A DNA stretch of 36,348 nt, from contig JAIQFL010000083.1 of the NCBI GenBank assembly GCA_020073365.1, forward strand, positions 1 to 36,348. The letters are read 5' to 3'. How positions within the stretch are numbered: position 1 is the first letter of the stretch; each line of letters opens with the position of its first letter. Both the position numbers and the translations under genes were made by a program. Source of the stretch: Terriglobia bacterium. Lineage in GTDB: Bacteria; Acidobacteriota; Terriglobia; Bryobacterales; Bryobacteraceae. Shown here one piece after another: positions 7,604 to 17,004 of this stretch. Below the pieces are notes generated by a model. The model had not been told where the DNA came from. It saw nothing but the letters and a program-made list of their open reading frames with translations, and did not search any database.

Positions 7604-9106
7604 TCAGTCCTTCCAATCGGTTGCCAGGCGAACCAGGGTTCGCACTCCAACCCCCGAGGGCCCCTTCGCCAGAAAGGGCTTGCTTTCGTCGAGCCACGCC
7701 GTCCCGGCAATATCCAGGTGCACCCAGGGCGTATCTTCGGCGAACTCTTTGAGAAACATCGCCGCTGTAACCGCGCCGCCATACCGCCCGCCCACGTTGG
7801 CAAGGTCTGCAAAGGCGCTCTTGAGGTAATCCTTGTAATCGTCTTCCAGCGGCAGGGGCCACATACGTTCCCCCTCGGCTCTGGCGGCCTGGAGCACGCG
7901 GTCGCGCATGCCATCGTCGTTGGCGAAGAGTCCTACGTTGAGGTGGCCCAGCGCAACCCCCACCGCCGCCGTCAGGGTAGCCGCATCCACCAGATGGGTA
8001 CAACCCTGGCGGCGCGCGTAGGTGAGCGCGTCCGCCAGGATGAGACGCCCTTCGGCGTCCGTGTTGATTACCTCGATGGTTTTACCCGACATGGCAACCA
8101 CGATGTCGCCGGGCCGCTGCGCCCGGCTGCCCGGCATATTTTCCACGCACGGAATGAAAGCGGTCACCGGAAGCGAGGGCTTGAGTTGGGCGATGGCTCG
8201 CATGGCGCCGATCATGGCGGCTCCTCCGGCCATGTCGTACTTCATCTTTTCCATGCCTTCCGAAGGCTTGATGGAAATGCCGCCGGTGTCGAAAGTGACA
8301 CCTTTCCCGACGAGTCCGAGGTGCGCCGCGGATTCCGCCTTGGCGGGCTTGTACCGGAGCACGATCAGAGCGGGCGGTTCCGCGCTCCCCTGCGCCACGC
8401 CAAGCAGGGCCCCCATGCCGAGTTCCTCCATTTGGGCCCGCTCCAGGACGTCACAATCCAACTGGTACTCGGAAGCCATTTGCCGCGCGGCATCGGCCAG
8501 CTTCGCCGGTGTGAGGCGGTTGGCCGGCTCGTTCACCAAGCCGCGCGTAAAGTTCTGCGCCTCGCCGAGGATTCGGCCGCGGGACACGGCTTCTTCCAGC
8601 CGGCCAAGACTCTGCCCCGCCGAGTCTGTTGGCTTGGTGTGGTCCTGACCCGCCAATGTCAGGTCCGCGATGGCGGCCACAAACTCGTCCACGGATTTCT
8701 TGTCGTTCCCGGTTTTATAGCGATCCGGTTCGAAATCGCCCAGGATGGCGCCTTCCACGGCGGCAGACACGTAATCGGGGGTGGCGTAATCGGGATCGGT
8801 GGCAAATGCGATCCTTTTGACCGATTTCGATTTCAGGTGCCTTACGGCTGCCCCCACCGATTTGCGCAACTCAGCGGGACTGAACTTCTCCAGCTTCCCT
8901 GCGCCGGCAAGAAGCACGCGCCTGGACGCCACGCCCGGCGGATGGTGCAGAAGGGTTAACTCCTGGGATTTCCCGGCGACCTCGCCGGAGTCGCAGAGGT
9001 CGGCCGCCCCAAATCGCCCCTCCCTCCTGCCTTCGAATACTGGAACAATCAAGGCATCGGCTTCAATCTGCTCCAGCGTTTTTGATTCGATCGTGATCTG
9101 CATCAT
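7604..9106 (-). CDS. pepA: Leucyl aminopeptidase (M17 family)
   Basis: A 500-aa cytoplasmic exopeptidase that removes N-terminal residues from peptides during protein turnover. From ATG 9106 (MMQITIESKTLEQIEADALI) the N-terminal macro-like domain covers about 1-170 and the catalytic domain about 180-500. The metal and catalytic residues are visible in VGKGVTFDTGGISIKP (K268, D273), YDMAGGAAM (D291) and the family signature NTDAEGRLILADAL (348-361, with D350, E352 and catalytic R354). Length and residue numbering match E. coli PepA closely. An upstream extension is open to 9190, but homology starts at the chosen Met; no strong ribosome site is seen. It is transcribed divergently from tonB and appears intact. 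Confidence 0.95.
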   Translation of the reverse strand: MMQITIESKTLEQIEADALIVPVFEGRREGRFGAADLCDSGEVAGKSQELTLLHHPPGVASRRVLLAGAGKLEKFSPAELRKSVGAAVRHLKSKSVKRIAFATDPDYATPDYVSAAVEGAILGDFEPDRYKTGNDKKSVDEFVAAIADLTLAGQDHTKPTDSAGQSLGRLEEAVSRGRILGEAQNFTRGLVNEPANRLTPAKLADAARQMASEYQLDCDVLERAQMEELGMGALLGVAQGSAEPPALIVLRYKPAKAESAAHLGLVGKGVTFDTGGISIKPSEGMEKMKYDMAGGAAMIGAMRAIAQLKPSLPVTAFIPCVENMPGSRAQRPGDIVVAMSGKTIEVINTDAEGRLILADALTYARRQGCTHLVDAATLTAAVGVALGHLNVGLFANDDGMRDRVLQAARAEGERMWPLPLEDDYKDYLKSAFADLANVGGRYGGAVTAAMFLKEFAEDTPWVHLDIAGTAWLDESKPFLAKGPSGVGVRTLVRLATDWKD

Positions 9107-9372
9107 TAACAATTGTGTCGAAGCTCTTCGCCATCTGCAAATCCGAGAGTGTTGCATTATTGCACAATTCCATTTTTGGAATCGCCTCAAGGGGTGAGCG
9201 CATCCACTTTTTTGGGGGTTATGTCTTTGTTTACATACCCCTTTGGGAAAGATTGTGCTAAACTTTCAGTTGAGATCCCTGGTACAGATTTTCCAAAACC
9301 TGTAACGACGTGATCGCCGGAGTCGTCCAATAGCTAGACAGCGGTTCTTCGGGAAGAATCGGTGGATTAAAA

Positions 9373-10371
9373 ATGGCTGACCTGTCGCAACCCAACAACC
9401 CGTTTTTCGCCAACGGCGATGAGCATTTATCGCGCCTTCTGGTTGCCGAAGTGGAGGAGCCGTGGTACCACTCTTTCATCAAAAACCTTAAGGAAACCTT
9501 CAATCCTCCCAAGCTCCCACCACTCGAGGTGACGTCTAAGCCCGTTGCGGTCAAGGATATCTGGGGCCTTTACGGGCGCAAACCCAAGTCCTTCATGATG
9601 TCGACGGGGTTTCAGATCGCGGTGGTCGCGCTATTGTTCACGGTCTTCTCCACCAAGCCGGTGCAGAATGCCATGAAGGCCACCATGACCTTGATCATGC
9701 CTATCGATGTCAACCCCTACGAACCGAAGATGGCGCCCAAGAAGCAGGCTATGGGCGGTGGCGGCGGCGGCGGTGACCGGTCTCCTTTACCGGCCAGCAA
9801 GGGCCGCTTACCGAAAGCCTCGTTGCGGCAGTTTACCCCTCCCATGGCGGTGATCAACAACCCGAATCCCAGGCTCACCATGGAGCCAAGCATCATCGCT
9901 CCTCCTGACGTGAACCTGCCGAATGTGAACATGGCCCAGTACGGTGACCCGCTGGCGAAAATCGGTCCACCTTCGAACGGCCCTGGATCGGGCGGAGGTA
10001 TTGGTTCCGGTAAGGGCGGCGGCGTGGGTTCCGGCAATGGTGGCGGTTTCGGCCCCGGCGAAGGCGGCGGGGTGGGCGGCGGCGTATACCGGGTCGGCGG
10101 TGGCGTGACCGCTCCCATCGTGCTCTCCAAGAAAGACCCCGAGTACTCGGAAGAGGCCCGCAAGGCCAAGTACCAGGGTACGGTGCTATTGTCTATCGAA
10201 GTCAGTCCGAACGGCTTGGCCAGCAATATTAAGGTTGTGCGGAGTTTGGGGCTGGGTTTGGATGAGAAGGCCATCGAAGCCGTGAGGCAATGGAAGTTCA
10301 AGCCCGGGTACAAGGATGGCAAACCGGTGACTGTGGCTGCGACGATCGAAGTCAACTTCCGGCTGCTGTAA
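9373..10371 (+). CDS. tonB: TonB-type energy transducer with Gly-rich linker
   Basis: A 332-aa protein with a cytoplasmic N-terminal segment (1-75), one transmembrane helix (about 77-95, TGFQIAVVALLFTVFST), a periplasmic linker and a C-terminal TonB domain (about 250-332: PEYSEEARKAKYQGTVLLS, VVRSLGLGLDEKAIEAVRQW, then KFKPGYKDGKPV). It would pass proton-motive-force energy to outer-membrane TonB-dependent receptors. The linker is unusual: instead of a Pro-Lys spacer it has Gly/Ser repeats (about 200-248, units such as GSGKGGGV, GSGNGGGF, GPGEGGGV). The 70-residue cytoplasmic tail is longer than in enterobacterial TonB but common in acidobacteria. No exbB/exbD is adjacent. It ends in a strong terminator, so it is a single-gene transcript. 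Confidence 0.93.
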   Translation: MADLSQPNNPFFANGDEHLSRLLVAEVEEPWYHSFIKNLKETFNPPKLPPLEVTSKPVAVKDIWGLYGRKPKSFMMSTGFQIAVVALLFTVFSTKPVQNAMKATMTLIMPIDVNPYEPKMAPKKQAMGGGGGGGDRSPLPASKGRLPKASLRQFTPPMAVINNPNPRLTMEPSIIAPPDVNLPNVNMAQYGDPLAKIGPPSNGPGSGGGIGSGKGGGVGSGNGGGFGPGEGGGVGGGVYRVGGGVTAPIVLSKKDPEYSEEARKAKYQGTVLLSIEVSPNGLASNIKVVRSLGLGLDEKAIEAVRQWKFKPGYKDGKPVTVAATIEVNFRLL

Positions 10372-10392
10372 GAATGAATAGTCTCTGGTTGG

Positions 10393-10425
10393 AAAAGGGC
10401 GATCCGGTAACGGGTCGCCTTTTTT
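10393..10425 (+). terminator. Intrinsic terminator of tonB
   Basis: Stem AAAAGGGCGATCCG / CGGGTCGCCTTTTT with a GTAA loop and one G-T wobble, followed by a T-run, 22 bases after the tonB stop. This is a textbook Rho-independent terminator. Confidence 0.9.
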
Positions 10426-10504
10426 GTTGCTCCGGTGGGGCCAGACGATCCCTCTGAGTTTGTCAGCCGGCCCTAGGGGAGTCCCCACACTGCCACGACC
10501 TTTC

Positions 10505-10882
10505 TCAATACCCGTCTACAGCAGATCCTGCCCCTGCCGAGCGCTGGCATTCGGCACAGGGGCAGAGGCGGCGGAAATGCTCGTATGAGTAGATTCCGGT
10601 ATTGTGGCCGTCGCTCCAGTTGATCCGAATCGCGTAGTTACCCACCGGTTCCACACCCAGCATCTTCAGCTTGGGCTTATACATTTGAAACGGGTTGTTG
10701 GTCTCGGCCCGGGCCGTCTCGGGACGCGGAGGGGTGCCGTGCGCGCCGGTGCAGGTGGCGCAGGGACACTTGTCGCGCAGGTATTCGAGTTGGTACTCGC
10801 TGCGGTGCCCGTCCTTCCAATCGATTTTGATTCCCTTCGATTTGGAAATCGCGATGTGTTCGGGGTCTGTCGAAAAAGGCAT
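10505..10882 (-). CDS. DUF971 protein (gamma-butyrobetaine hydroxylase-like N-terminal domain)
   Basis: A 125-aa protein with the DUF971 pattern: IKIDWKDGHRSEYQLEYLRDKCPCATC near the N-terminus and IRINWSDGHNTGIYSYEHFRRLCPCAEC near the C-terminus. The two CPCxxC clusters are probable metal-binding sites. Stand-alone DUF971 proteins occur near Fe-S assembly genes in other bacteria, but the biochemical role is not settled. The ATG lies three bases after the rel stop with no Shine-Dalgarno sequence, so it is probably translated by coupling to rel in one operon. Confidence 0.88.
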   Translation of the reverse strand: MPFSTDPEHIAISKSKGIKIDWKDGHRSEYQLEYLRDKCPCATCTGAHGTPPRPETARAETNNPFQMYKPKLKMLGVEPVGNYAIRINWSDGHNTGIYSYEHFRRLCPCAECQRSAGAGSAVDGY

Positions 10883-10885
10883 GGG

Positions 10886-13141
10886 TCAATTGAAGAGGCG
10901 CTCGACATCGCGCACGCCCGAGATTCGCCGCATCGCGGACACCAGCTTTTCGAGTTGCTTCTTGTCGCGAACGTCCACAGTCATCTCCACTACTCCCCCG
11001 TCCTGATCGTGTTCCGTCTTGGCCTCCAGGCTGCGAATGTTGGTGTTCTCATCGGAGAGCACCGACGTAAGCTGATTGAGCATGCCCGGACGGTCGTCCG
11101 TATGGATCACGATGCGAACCGGGAAAGCATCCTCGGCGGCTCGCGCCCACTCTACCTCGATCTTGCGCTCCACATCGTACATCAGGCTCTGCACGTTGGG
11201 GCACATCTTGGAGTGGACTGCCACACCCTTCCCGCGCGTCACGTATCCCACGATGGCTTCCCCGCGTATGGGGTTGCAGCACTTGGCGCGGTACACCAGC
11301 AGATCGTCCATGCCGCGGACCTTGATCACCGCATCGCCGTCGCGCGGCCGGCCGGGCATGCTGGCCGGCTGGGTAACGCCCGCAACAGCCGGTTCGCCGG
11401 CCACGGACGCGCCCGGCTTGGGCTCCGGCGACTCGTCCTTTACGGCATCGGGCGCTATCTTGACCAGAACCTGCCGCGCGGAGAACTTCCCGTACCCGAG
11501 CGCGGCATACAGGTCCTCCATCTTGCTGTAGCCGTACGAGGACGCAACCTCTTCCAGATCGCCCTTGGTCGCCTTGCCGAGTGCAACGCCGAGGCGCCGG
11601 GCTTCTTTCTCCAGGTACTTCTGGCCAATCTCGATGGCCTTGATGCGCTCGCTGGCGTTAATGACGTGCTTGATCTTGTTGCGGGCGCGCGAGGTCTTGA
11701 CGAACGCCAGCCAGTCCTTGCTCGGCTCATGGCCGGGCTGCGTCATGATCTCGACAACATCGCCATTGCGCAGCGGGGAGCGGAGCGGAACGATGCGGCC
11801 GTTCACCTTGGCGCCCACGCACGTCTGTCCCACGTCGGAGTGAATGGCGTAGGCAAAATCGATGGGGGTGGCGTCGCGCGGCAACACGATCACCTTGCCT
11901 CGCGGCGTGAAGGTATAGACCTCTTCGGGGTACAGGTCCACCTTCAAGGTGGACATGAATTCCGCGGGGTCTTGCACGTCGCGCTGCCACTCCACCAGGT
12001 GCCGCAGCCAGGCGATACGCTGATCGTCCGCCGCAGGACCTTTGCGGCCTTCTTTGTACTTCCAGTGGGCCGCGATACCCTCTTCCGCGATACGGTGCAT
12101 CTCCTCGGTACGGATCTGGACTTCGAACGTCTGGCCATGCGGGCCGACTACCGAGGTGTGCAGGGACTGATAGAGGTTAGGGCGTGGGATGGAAATGAAG
12201 TCCTTGATCCGGCCCGGAATCGGCCGCCACTTGTTGTGGATCACTCCCAGCCCGGCGTAACAGTTCTTCACGGAATCAGTGATGATGCGGAGCGCCATCA
12301 GATCGTACACCTGATCGACCGTGATTTTCTGCCGCCGCAGCTTCTGGAACACCGAATACGGCCGCTTGACGCGCCCGTCAATACGCGCGGGAATACCTTC
12401 CCGGCGCAACTCGGATTCCACCGCCTGCTTGATTTCGTTGAGAAACTCCTGGTTGGAATGACGTCGCGATTCAATGGCCTCGAGGATTTCCCGGTAGGCG
12501 TCCGGCTCCAGGTGCTGAAAAGCCAGGTCCTCCAACTCGCCGCGCACCTTGCCCATTCCCAGGCGGTGAGCGATGGGCGCATAGATCTCGATGGTCTCGC
12601 GGGCAATGCGCTCGCGCCGTTCGGGGTCGAGATATCCCAGCGTCCGCATATTGTGGATGCGGTCGGCCAGTTTGACCATGATGACCCGGATATCCTCTAC
12701 CATGGCGAGCATCATCTTGCGGAAGCTCTCCGCCTGACGGTCTTCGGCCGAGGAGAAATCCAGCTTGGTTAGCTTGGTGAGTCCGTCTACACAGCGCGCC
12801 ACTTCCTCGCCGAACTCTTTGCGCACCTGCTCCACGGTGACGCTGGTGTCCTCGACGACGTCATGCAACAGACCGGCTTCCATGGCGACGATGTCCATAC
12901 GCATGTCCGCGAGGATATGAGCCACCATAACGGGATGGAGCATGTAGGGCTCGCCGGAATCCCGCATCTGGCCCTCGTGATACTTGCGGGCGAACCTAAA
13001 GGCCTTCTCGAGGGCTGTAAGGTCGTCCTTCGGCCGGTACTCGCGAATCTTCAACTCCAACTCACGGTAGAGCTGATCTACGGGGTCGTGGGGGGGCGGC
13101 TCTGGTACGGATTCTGAAAGGCTGGCGGACTCGGATGGCAC
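10886..13141 (-). CDS. rel: Bifunctional (p)ppGpp synthetase/hydrolase Rel
   Basis: A 751-aa stringent-response enzyme that makes and degrades (p)ppGpp. The HD hydrolase domain is at about 40-200 (H69, HDVVEDT 93-99, DRIHNMRT 160-167). The synthetase domain is at about 250-370 (YDLMALRI with D280; RIKD 311-314; EVQIRT with E340). TGS is at about 407-468, the conserved-Cys domain at about 612-655 (CC 621-622, C647), and ACT at about 675-751. Both catalytic centres look complete, and RxKD is the signature of bifunctional Rel/SpoT rather than RelA. The start is GTG 13141; no strong ribosome site is seen. DUF971 follows in the same operon. Confidence 0.96.
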   Translation of the reverse strand: MPSESASLSESVPEPPPHDPVDQLYRELELKIREYRPKDDLTALEKAFRFARKYHEGQMRDSGEPYMLHPVMVAHILADMRMDIVAMEAGLLHDVVEDTSVTVEQVRKEFGEEVARCVDGLTKLTKLDFSSAEDRQAESFRKMMLAMVEDIRVIMVKLADRIHNMRTLGYLDPERRERIARETIEIYAPIAHRLGMGKVRGELEDLAFQHLEPDAYREILEAIESRRHSNQEFLNEIKQAVESELRREGIPARIDGRVKRPYSVFQKLRRQKITVDQVYDLMALRIITDSVKNCYAGLGVIHNKWRPIPGRIKDFISIPRPNLYQSLHTSVVGPHGQTFEVQIRTEEMHRIAEEGIAAHWKYKEGRKGPAADDQRIAWLRHLVEWQRDVQDPAEFMSTLKVDLYPEEVYTFTPRGKVIVLPRDATPIDFAYAIHSDVGQTCVGAKVNGRIVPLRSPLRNGDVVEIMTQPGHEPSKDWLAFVKTSRARNKIKHVINASERIKAIEIGQKYLEKEARRLGVALGKATKGDLEEVASSYGYSKMEDLYAALGYGKFSARQVLVKIAPDAVKDESPEPKPGASVAGEPAVAGVTQPASMPGRPRDGDAVIKVRGMDDLLVYRAKCCNPIRGEAIVGYVTRGKGVAVHSKMCPNVQSLMYDVERKIEVEWARAAEDAFPVRIVIHTDDRPGMLNQLTSVLSDENTNIRSLEAKTEHDQDGGVVEMTVDVRDKKQLEKLVSAMRRISGVRDVERLFN

Positions 13142-13432
13142 TCTAAACTAATTGTAGCAGCGGGATGGGGCGGCAGTGGACAGGGGCAATAACGCCCGCG
13201 CAGGTGCAGCCGATGCGTGGGCCCCGCTGGAAGACAGAGTCCTTCCCGCGGCGCGCCGAGGCGTATCACGCTACACGACGGATGACCTGGAACGGGCATC
13301 GCCACGATTCGCGACGCATCCCGGCAATGATCGAGTCCAGCCGGTAGTACCACTGGCATGGAAAAGCTCCAGGCCCGATGGCGGGGCGAGATCCTGCCTG
13401 GCCCGAGCCATTGCATCTCGCCGCTCACAACT

Positions 13433-13966
13433 CTACGCCTCGTCAAGTTCAGCAAACATCTGGGTGAACGGGAAGTCAATTGTGCGTTGTTGCTTAGGCA
13501 GATCCAATCCGATTGAGCAACCAGTGAGTAGCTGTAGGTTGCCCTGCCGGAAAAGCCACGCCCGCTTGTTATCCGGGTCCATGACCACGATGTAAGGAAC
13601 CCCCAGCTTTTCATATTCGAAACACTTGTCCACGATGTCATCAAACGTGTCATCGGGAGATTTGATCTCCACCACAACGGCGGGCACGTCTACTACAACT
13701 TTGCCTTTGGTGTATGGAATCTCCAGGAGGATGACATCGGGAACGCAATAACGGGCCACCCCAAGTTGCAGCCGGGTTTCCATGAACACCATGATCCGGT
13801 GCGACTTCCGGTATTGCCGAAGTTCATCCGCACCAATTCCCTGCAACCAACCGTGCAGTTGTGTTCCCACATTCCGCCTCACGAGAGCACCGTCAACGAA
13901 TTCCATGTCGGGTTCGTAGCTGGCGCCCAGGTATTCGTGCAGTGAAATCAGCGTTGTTGCGCCCAT
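13433..13966 (-). CDS. Uma2-family (DUF820) putative restriction endonuclease-like protein
   Basis: A 177-aa PD-(D/E)xK-fold protein. LISLHEYLGASYEPDMEFVDGALVRR is the family N-terminus, and RYCVPDVILLEI followed by AVVVEIKSPDDTFDDIVDKCFEYEKLG holds the nuclease-like D...ExK core. The C-terminal strand IVVMDPDNKRAWLFR is also typical. Uma2 proteins are abundant in multicellular or large-genome bacteria, and their substrate is unknown. ATG 13966 has GAGG five bases upstream. The gene has only about 17 bases of leader before unrelated M1 peptidase sequence begins, so it sits at a recombination joint. Intact by sequence. Confidence 0.9.
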   Translation of the reverse strand: MGATTLISLHEYLGASYEPDMEFVDGALVRRNVGTQLHGWLQGIGADELRQYRKSHRIMVFMETRLQLGVARYCVPDVILLEIPYTKGKVVVDVPAVVVEIKSPDDTFDDIVDKCFEYEKLGVPYIVVMDPDNKRAWLFRQGNLQLLTGCSIGLDLPKQQRTIDFPFTQMFAELDEA

Positions 13967-13983
13967 AGCGGCCTCACGTTTAG

Positions 13984-15926
13984 ATCACGGTGCCGGCCGG
14001 GTGGGAGGCGCTCTCGAACGGCAAACTCGCCGGTGCCACGGAAAACAAGAGCGGCGGCACCACCACGTTTCACTGGTTGCAGGACAAGCCCATGGCCACC
14101 TACCTGGTATCGCTGGTAGCGGGTGAGTTCGACAAGCGCCAGGAGAAGTGGACCGTTCCGGTGGACTACTATGTCCCGCGAGGCAAGGCCGCCGACATTC
14201 CACGCACGTTCGGCCGCACCACCCAGATGCTGGACTTCTTCTCCACCAACATCGCGCCCTATCCCTGGGCCAAGTACGACCAGGCTATGGTCGACACGTT
14301 CGGCGGCGGCATGGAAAACACCAGCGCGACTACCGAAGGCGCCGCGGCGATTCTGGACGAGCGCGATTTCGAAGACCGCCGCTGGGGCACCGACAGCTTG
14401 ATCGCCCATGATGAGATGGCGCACCAGTGGTTCGGCGACCTGATCACCTGCGCGGACTGGCGTCACACCTGGCTCAATGAAGGCTTCGCCACGTACTTCG
14501 AAGCGCTGTGGGAGGAGCACGCGCGCGGGCGCGACGTGTTCGACTGGCAGGAACTGCGCGCCGGCCGCGGCATCACCTCATTTCCCGGGCGCGTGGCCGT
14601 GGTTCCGCAGAATGGGCAGGATGAAAACTCGGCCTACGGGATGATCTACAACAAGGGCGCTGGACCCTCCACATGGTTCGCGGCCAGCTTGGGGACGCCC
14701 GTTTCTGGAAGGCCATCCAATACTACACCAGGAAGTTCAGCTATCAGACCGCCACCACCAGCGATTTTGTGGAGGCGATCGGAGAGGCCACCGGGCAGGA
14801 CCTGGAATGGCTCTTCGATCAATACGTATACAAGCCCGGCCATCCCGAATTCGAAGTCTCGTGGGACTACGATGCCGCCAACTGGCTGCTGCATCTCTCC
14901 GTGAAGCAGAATCAGAAAGTGGACGCCAAGCCCGCGCCATTCCGTGTGCCCATTGAAATCGAGGCGCTGGGAGATTCGTCCTCGCACTCGCGCGACATCA
15001 TTCTGAAGTCGATCAACTTCAAGAAGGCGGCCGCGGAGTGGATCTGGCAACTGGAGCACGCTTCGCGCGTGGTGAATCGCTCGGAAGCGGCGCTGGCGCT
15101 CGGTTCGCTGGGCGGCGCGGAGGTGATCGCGGCCCTGGAGCGCGCGGGCACGCAGGATGCATTCTTCGGAATCCGCATCGATGCCGCCGGGTCCCTGGGG
15201 CGCATCAGGACAGAGACGGCGCGGCCGGCGATTTTGAGGATTCTCAACGACAAGGAAGCGCCGGTCCGCGCCGCAGCCGCTGGCGCACTGGGCGCTCTGA
15301 ACAAGAACGGCGACACCGTGAATCGGCTGCTGGATCTGGTACGGAACGACGCCAGCTACGCCGTGCGGCAGACGGCGCTTCTCGCCGCCGCTCGCCTGAA
15401 GCCCGATAAAGGGCTGGACCTGGTGAAGCCCTTCCTCGATATGGAGCCGATGCGAGCGGCTGCCGTCCAGGCCATCCAGCAGATTGCCGACGAAGCCGCC
15501 GTGCCCACCCTGCTCGATCTCAGCCAGGATGGGGACGACCGCATGCGATTGGGAGCCTTGCGCGCTCTGGGCTCTCTCGGCAAGGGCAAACAACCGGTCA
15601 CGGACCGACTGTGGGAAGCCCTTCGCGATCCAGATAAGGCGGACCGCCAGACCGCGATCTTCTCGGTGTTGGCCCGCAGGGAGACGGCTGCGATTCCGGA
15701 CTTGCAGCGCCTGGCGGAAACCGAACCGCTGCCCAACATGGCCCGTTCCGCGCGAGCGGCACTGGATTCGTTGCGGGCGCCTACGCCACCGTCACGGGCG
15801 GGCGAAGCGCCTGCCGGCTCGGACGATCTCCCCTCGTTACGGAACCGTCTCTCCGAACTGGAGAAGGAGAACAACGAGTTGAAGGCGCGGCTTGACCGGC
15901 TGGAGAAGAACACGCACGCGCAGTAG
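13984..15926 (+). pseudogene. M1 aminopeptidase with HEAT repeats: N-truncated, frameshifted, altered zinc motif
   Basis: Homology begins abruptly at ITVPAGWEAL, just after an in-frame TAG (13981-13983); about 200 N-terminal residues of an M1 peptidase are absent. The catalytic part includes GGGMENTSATTE (the GxMEN exopeptidase motif) and WLNEGFATYFEALW, with the third zinc ligand. The HExxH box reads H-D-E-M-A-H-QWFGD (14407-14424), one Asp more than the canonical HEMAH. A missing base at about 14660 breaks YNKGAWTLHMVRGQLGD; the second half continues in another frame with the M1 C-terminal domain, HEAT repeats (about 15090-15770) and a short coiled coil (LRNRLSELEKENNELKARL). The intact relative would be a secreted or cytoplasmic zinc aminopeptidase. 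This copy should be inactive. Confidence 0.88.
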
Positions 15927-16878
15927 GGGCCGGCTCATCATCCTCTTCCCGGTTCCCCGCCGCGACGGCCACCGACCCCTCCGCCGGTGGCTCGCACAAC
16001 TGCCTCTGCCAGCGTCTCTCCAGGGGATAGAGAAAGATCTCCTTGCGCGGTCCGTTCACGTTGTTAAAACGGTCCATCCGGCCCCGCCCCGTTGTGAATC
16101 CCACGCTCGCCCAGTTGGCCGCGCGATAACAGGTGCCGGGGTAGCGGTCCCGATCCACCAGCGTTTCCAGCAGAACGGGGTCGACGCCGTAGGTTCGCGG
16201 CCAATCCACTCGCAGTTGTCGCGCCGCCCGCGACAGAATGTGGCTGGCCAGGTGGGGAATCCTCACCCACGGCAGAATCAGGAAGCGGGCATTGTTGACC
16301 ACCCGGGGCAGGTTTGTCGGACGCACCTTGGCGCTCCAGCCTATGTAGGCGTCGCGCGGCGCCATCTTCCAGGCCGCACTGGTAAACAGCAGGCAGGCCA
16401 GCAACGGCCGCGGCTCCTGTTGGGACCGGACAAAATAGCGCAGTTGCGCTCCGTAAGGCACCTTGTAGCCCAGATAGTGATAGCGGTGGATGTACTGCCT
16501 GAACAACTGCCGCTGAGCCGGCTGGTCGAGCAGCTCCAGTTCCACCGGAGCCCATTGGGCGAGCGAACCGCTCAGTGGCGCCTGCGGATCGCTCTCCTCA
16601 TCCAGCGCGAAGGTGTGGGGACGTCGCGGGTGTGCCTGGGTCTCCGGCAGCCACGGTAACCAGCCCCGGCTACGCATGTTCAGCAAGAACAGATAACACT
16701 CGCGGGTTTTCAGTCTGCCGTTGGGCCGCTTCCATTCCAACAGCTCGCAAATCGTGCCCGCCAACTCCGTCACCGCGAGACCGGAGAACTCGCGCGTGAT
16801 CTGTTGGATCAGGTCCCATTCGCTGTCTGTCACATCGTGGCCGCAGAAGTTCAGGCCACCACCAATCGTCAGTGGCAT
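15781..16878 (-). CDS. DruA/DUF4338 family protein (solo)
   Basis: From ATG 16878 (AGGGGA seven bases upstream) a 365-aa protein matches DUF4338 (PF14236): DVTDSEWDLIQQITREF, HRYHYLGYKVPYGAQLRYFV, LLACLLFTSAAWKMAPRD, YIGWSAKVRPTNLPRVVNNARFLILP with WVRIPHLASHILSR, LLETLVDRDRYPGTCYRAANW and KEIFLYPLER. The family includes DruA of the Druantia anti-phage system. Solo copies scattered through acidobacterial genomes may be mobile, and their biochemical role is unknown. No druE-like helicase or other Druantia gene is nearby. Family homology ends near residue 295. The last 48 codons run antisense through the end of the M1 remnant (15781-15926), so the tail is probably acquired read-through. The neighbourhood gives no defence partner. 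Confidence 0.85.
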   Translation of the reverse strand: MPLTIGGGLNFCGHDVTDSEWDLIQQITREFSGLAVTELAGTICELLEWKRPNGRLKTRECYLFLLNMRSRGWLPWLPETQAHPRRPHTFALDEESDPQAPLSGSLAQWAPVELELLDQPAQRQLFRQYIHRYHYLGYKVPYGAQLRYFVRSQQEPRPLLACLLFTSAAWKMAPRDAYIGWSAKVRPTNLPRVVNNARFLILPWVRIPHLASHILSRAARQLRVDWPRTYGVDPVLLETLVDRDRYPGTCYRAANWASVGFTTGRGRMDRFNNVNGPRKEIFLYPLERRWQRQLCEPPAEGSVAVAAGNREEDDEPAPTARACSSPAGQAAPSTRCSPSPVRRDGSVTRGDRPSRQALRPPVTVA

Positions 16879-17004
16879 GTCGCATCCCCTGCCCGAAAAG
16901 CAAGGCTCCACCACCAGCTTACACAAGAACAGAACGACTCTCCAGTGTTTTTTCTCGCCGTTTCCGAAAATGTGTCGCGGATCGGGAAATCGGTCCGCGG
17001 GTGG

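Noticed and set aside
7361..8959. A 532-codon plus-strand open frame
   Set aside because: Starts inside padR copy 2 and then runs antisense to the M17 aminopeptidase; composition is not protein-like.
10604..12772. A 722-codon plus-strand open frame
   Set aside because: It lies antisense to rel; it is His/Arg/Leu-rich with no domains, a normal shadow in GC-rich DNA.
15781..16878. A Druantia defence system around the DruA homologue
   Set aside because: Neighbours are an M1 remnant and an ECF42 operon; no helicase, methylase or other Druantia partner is present.
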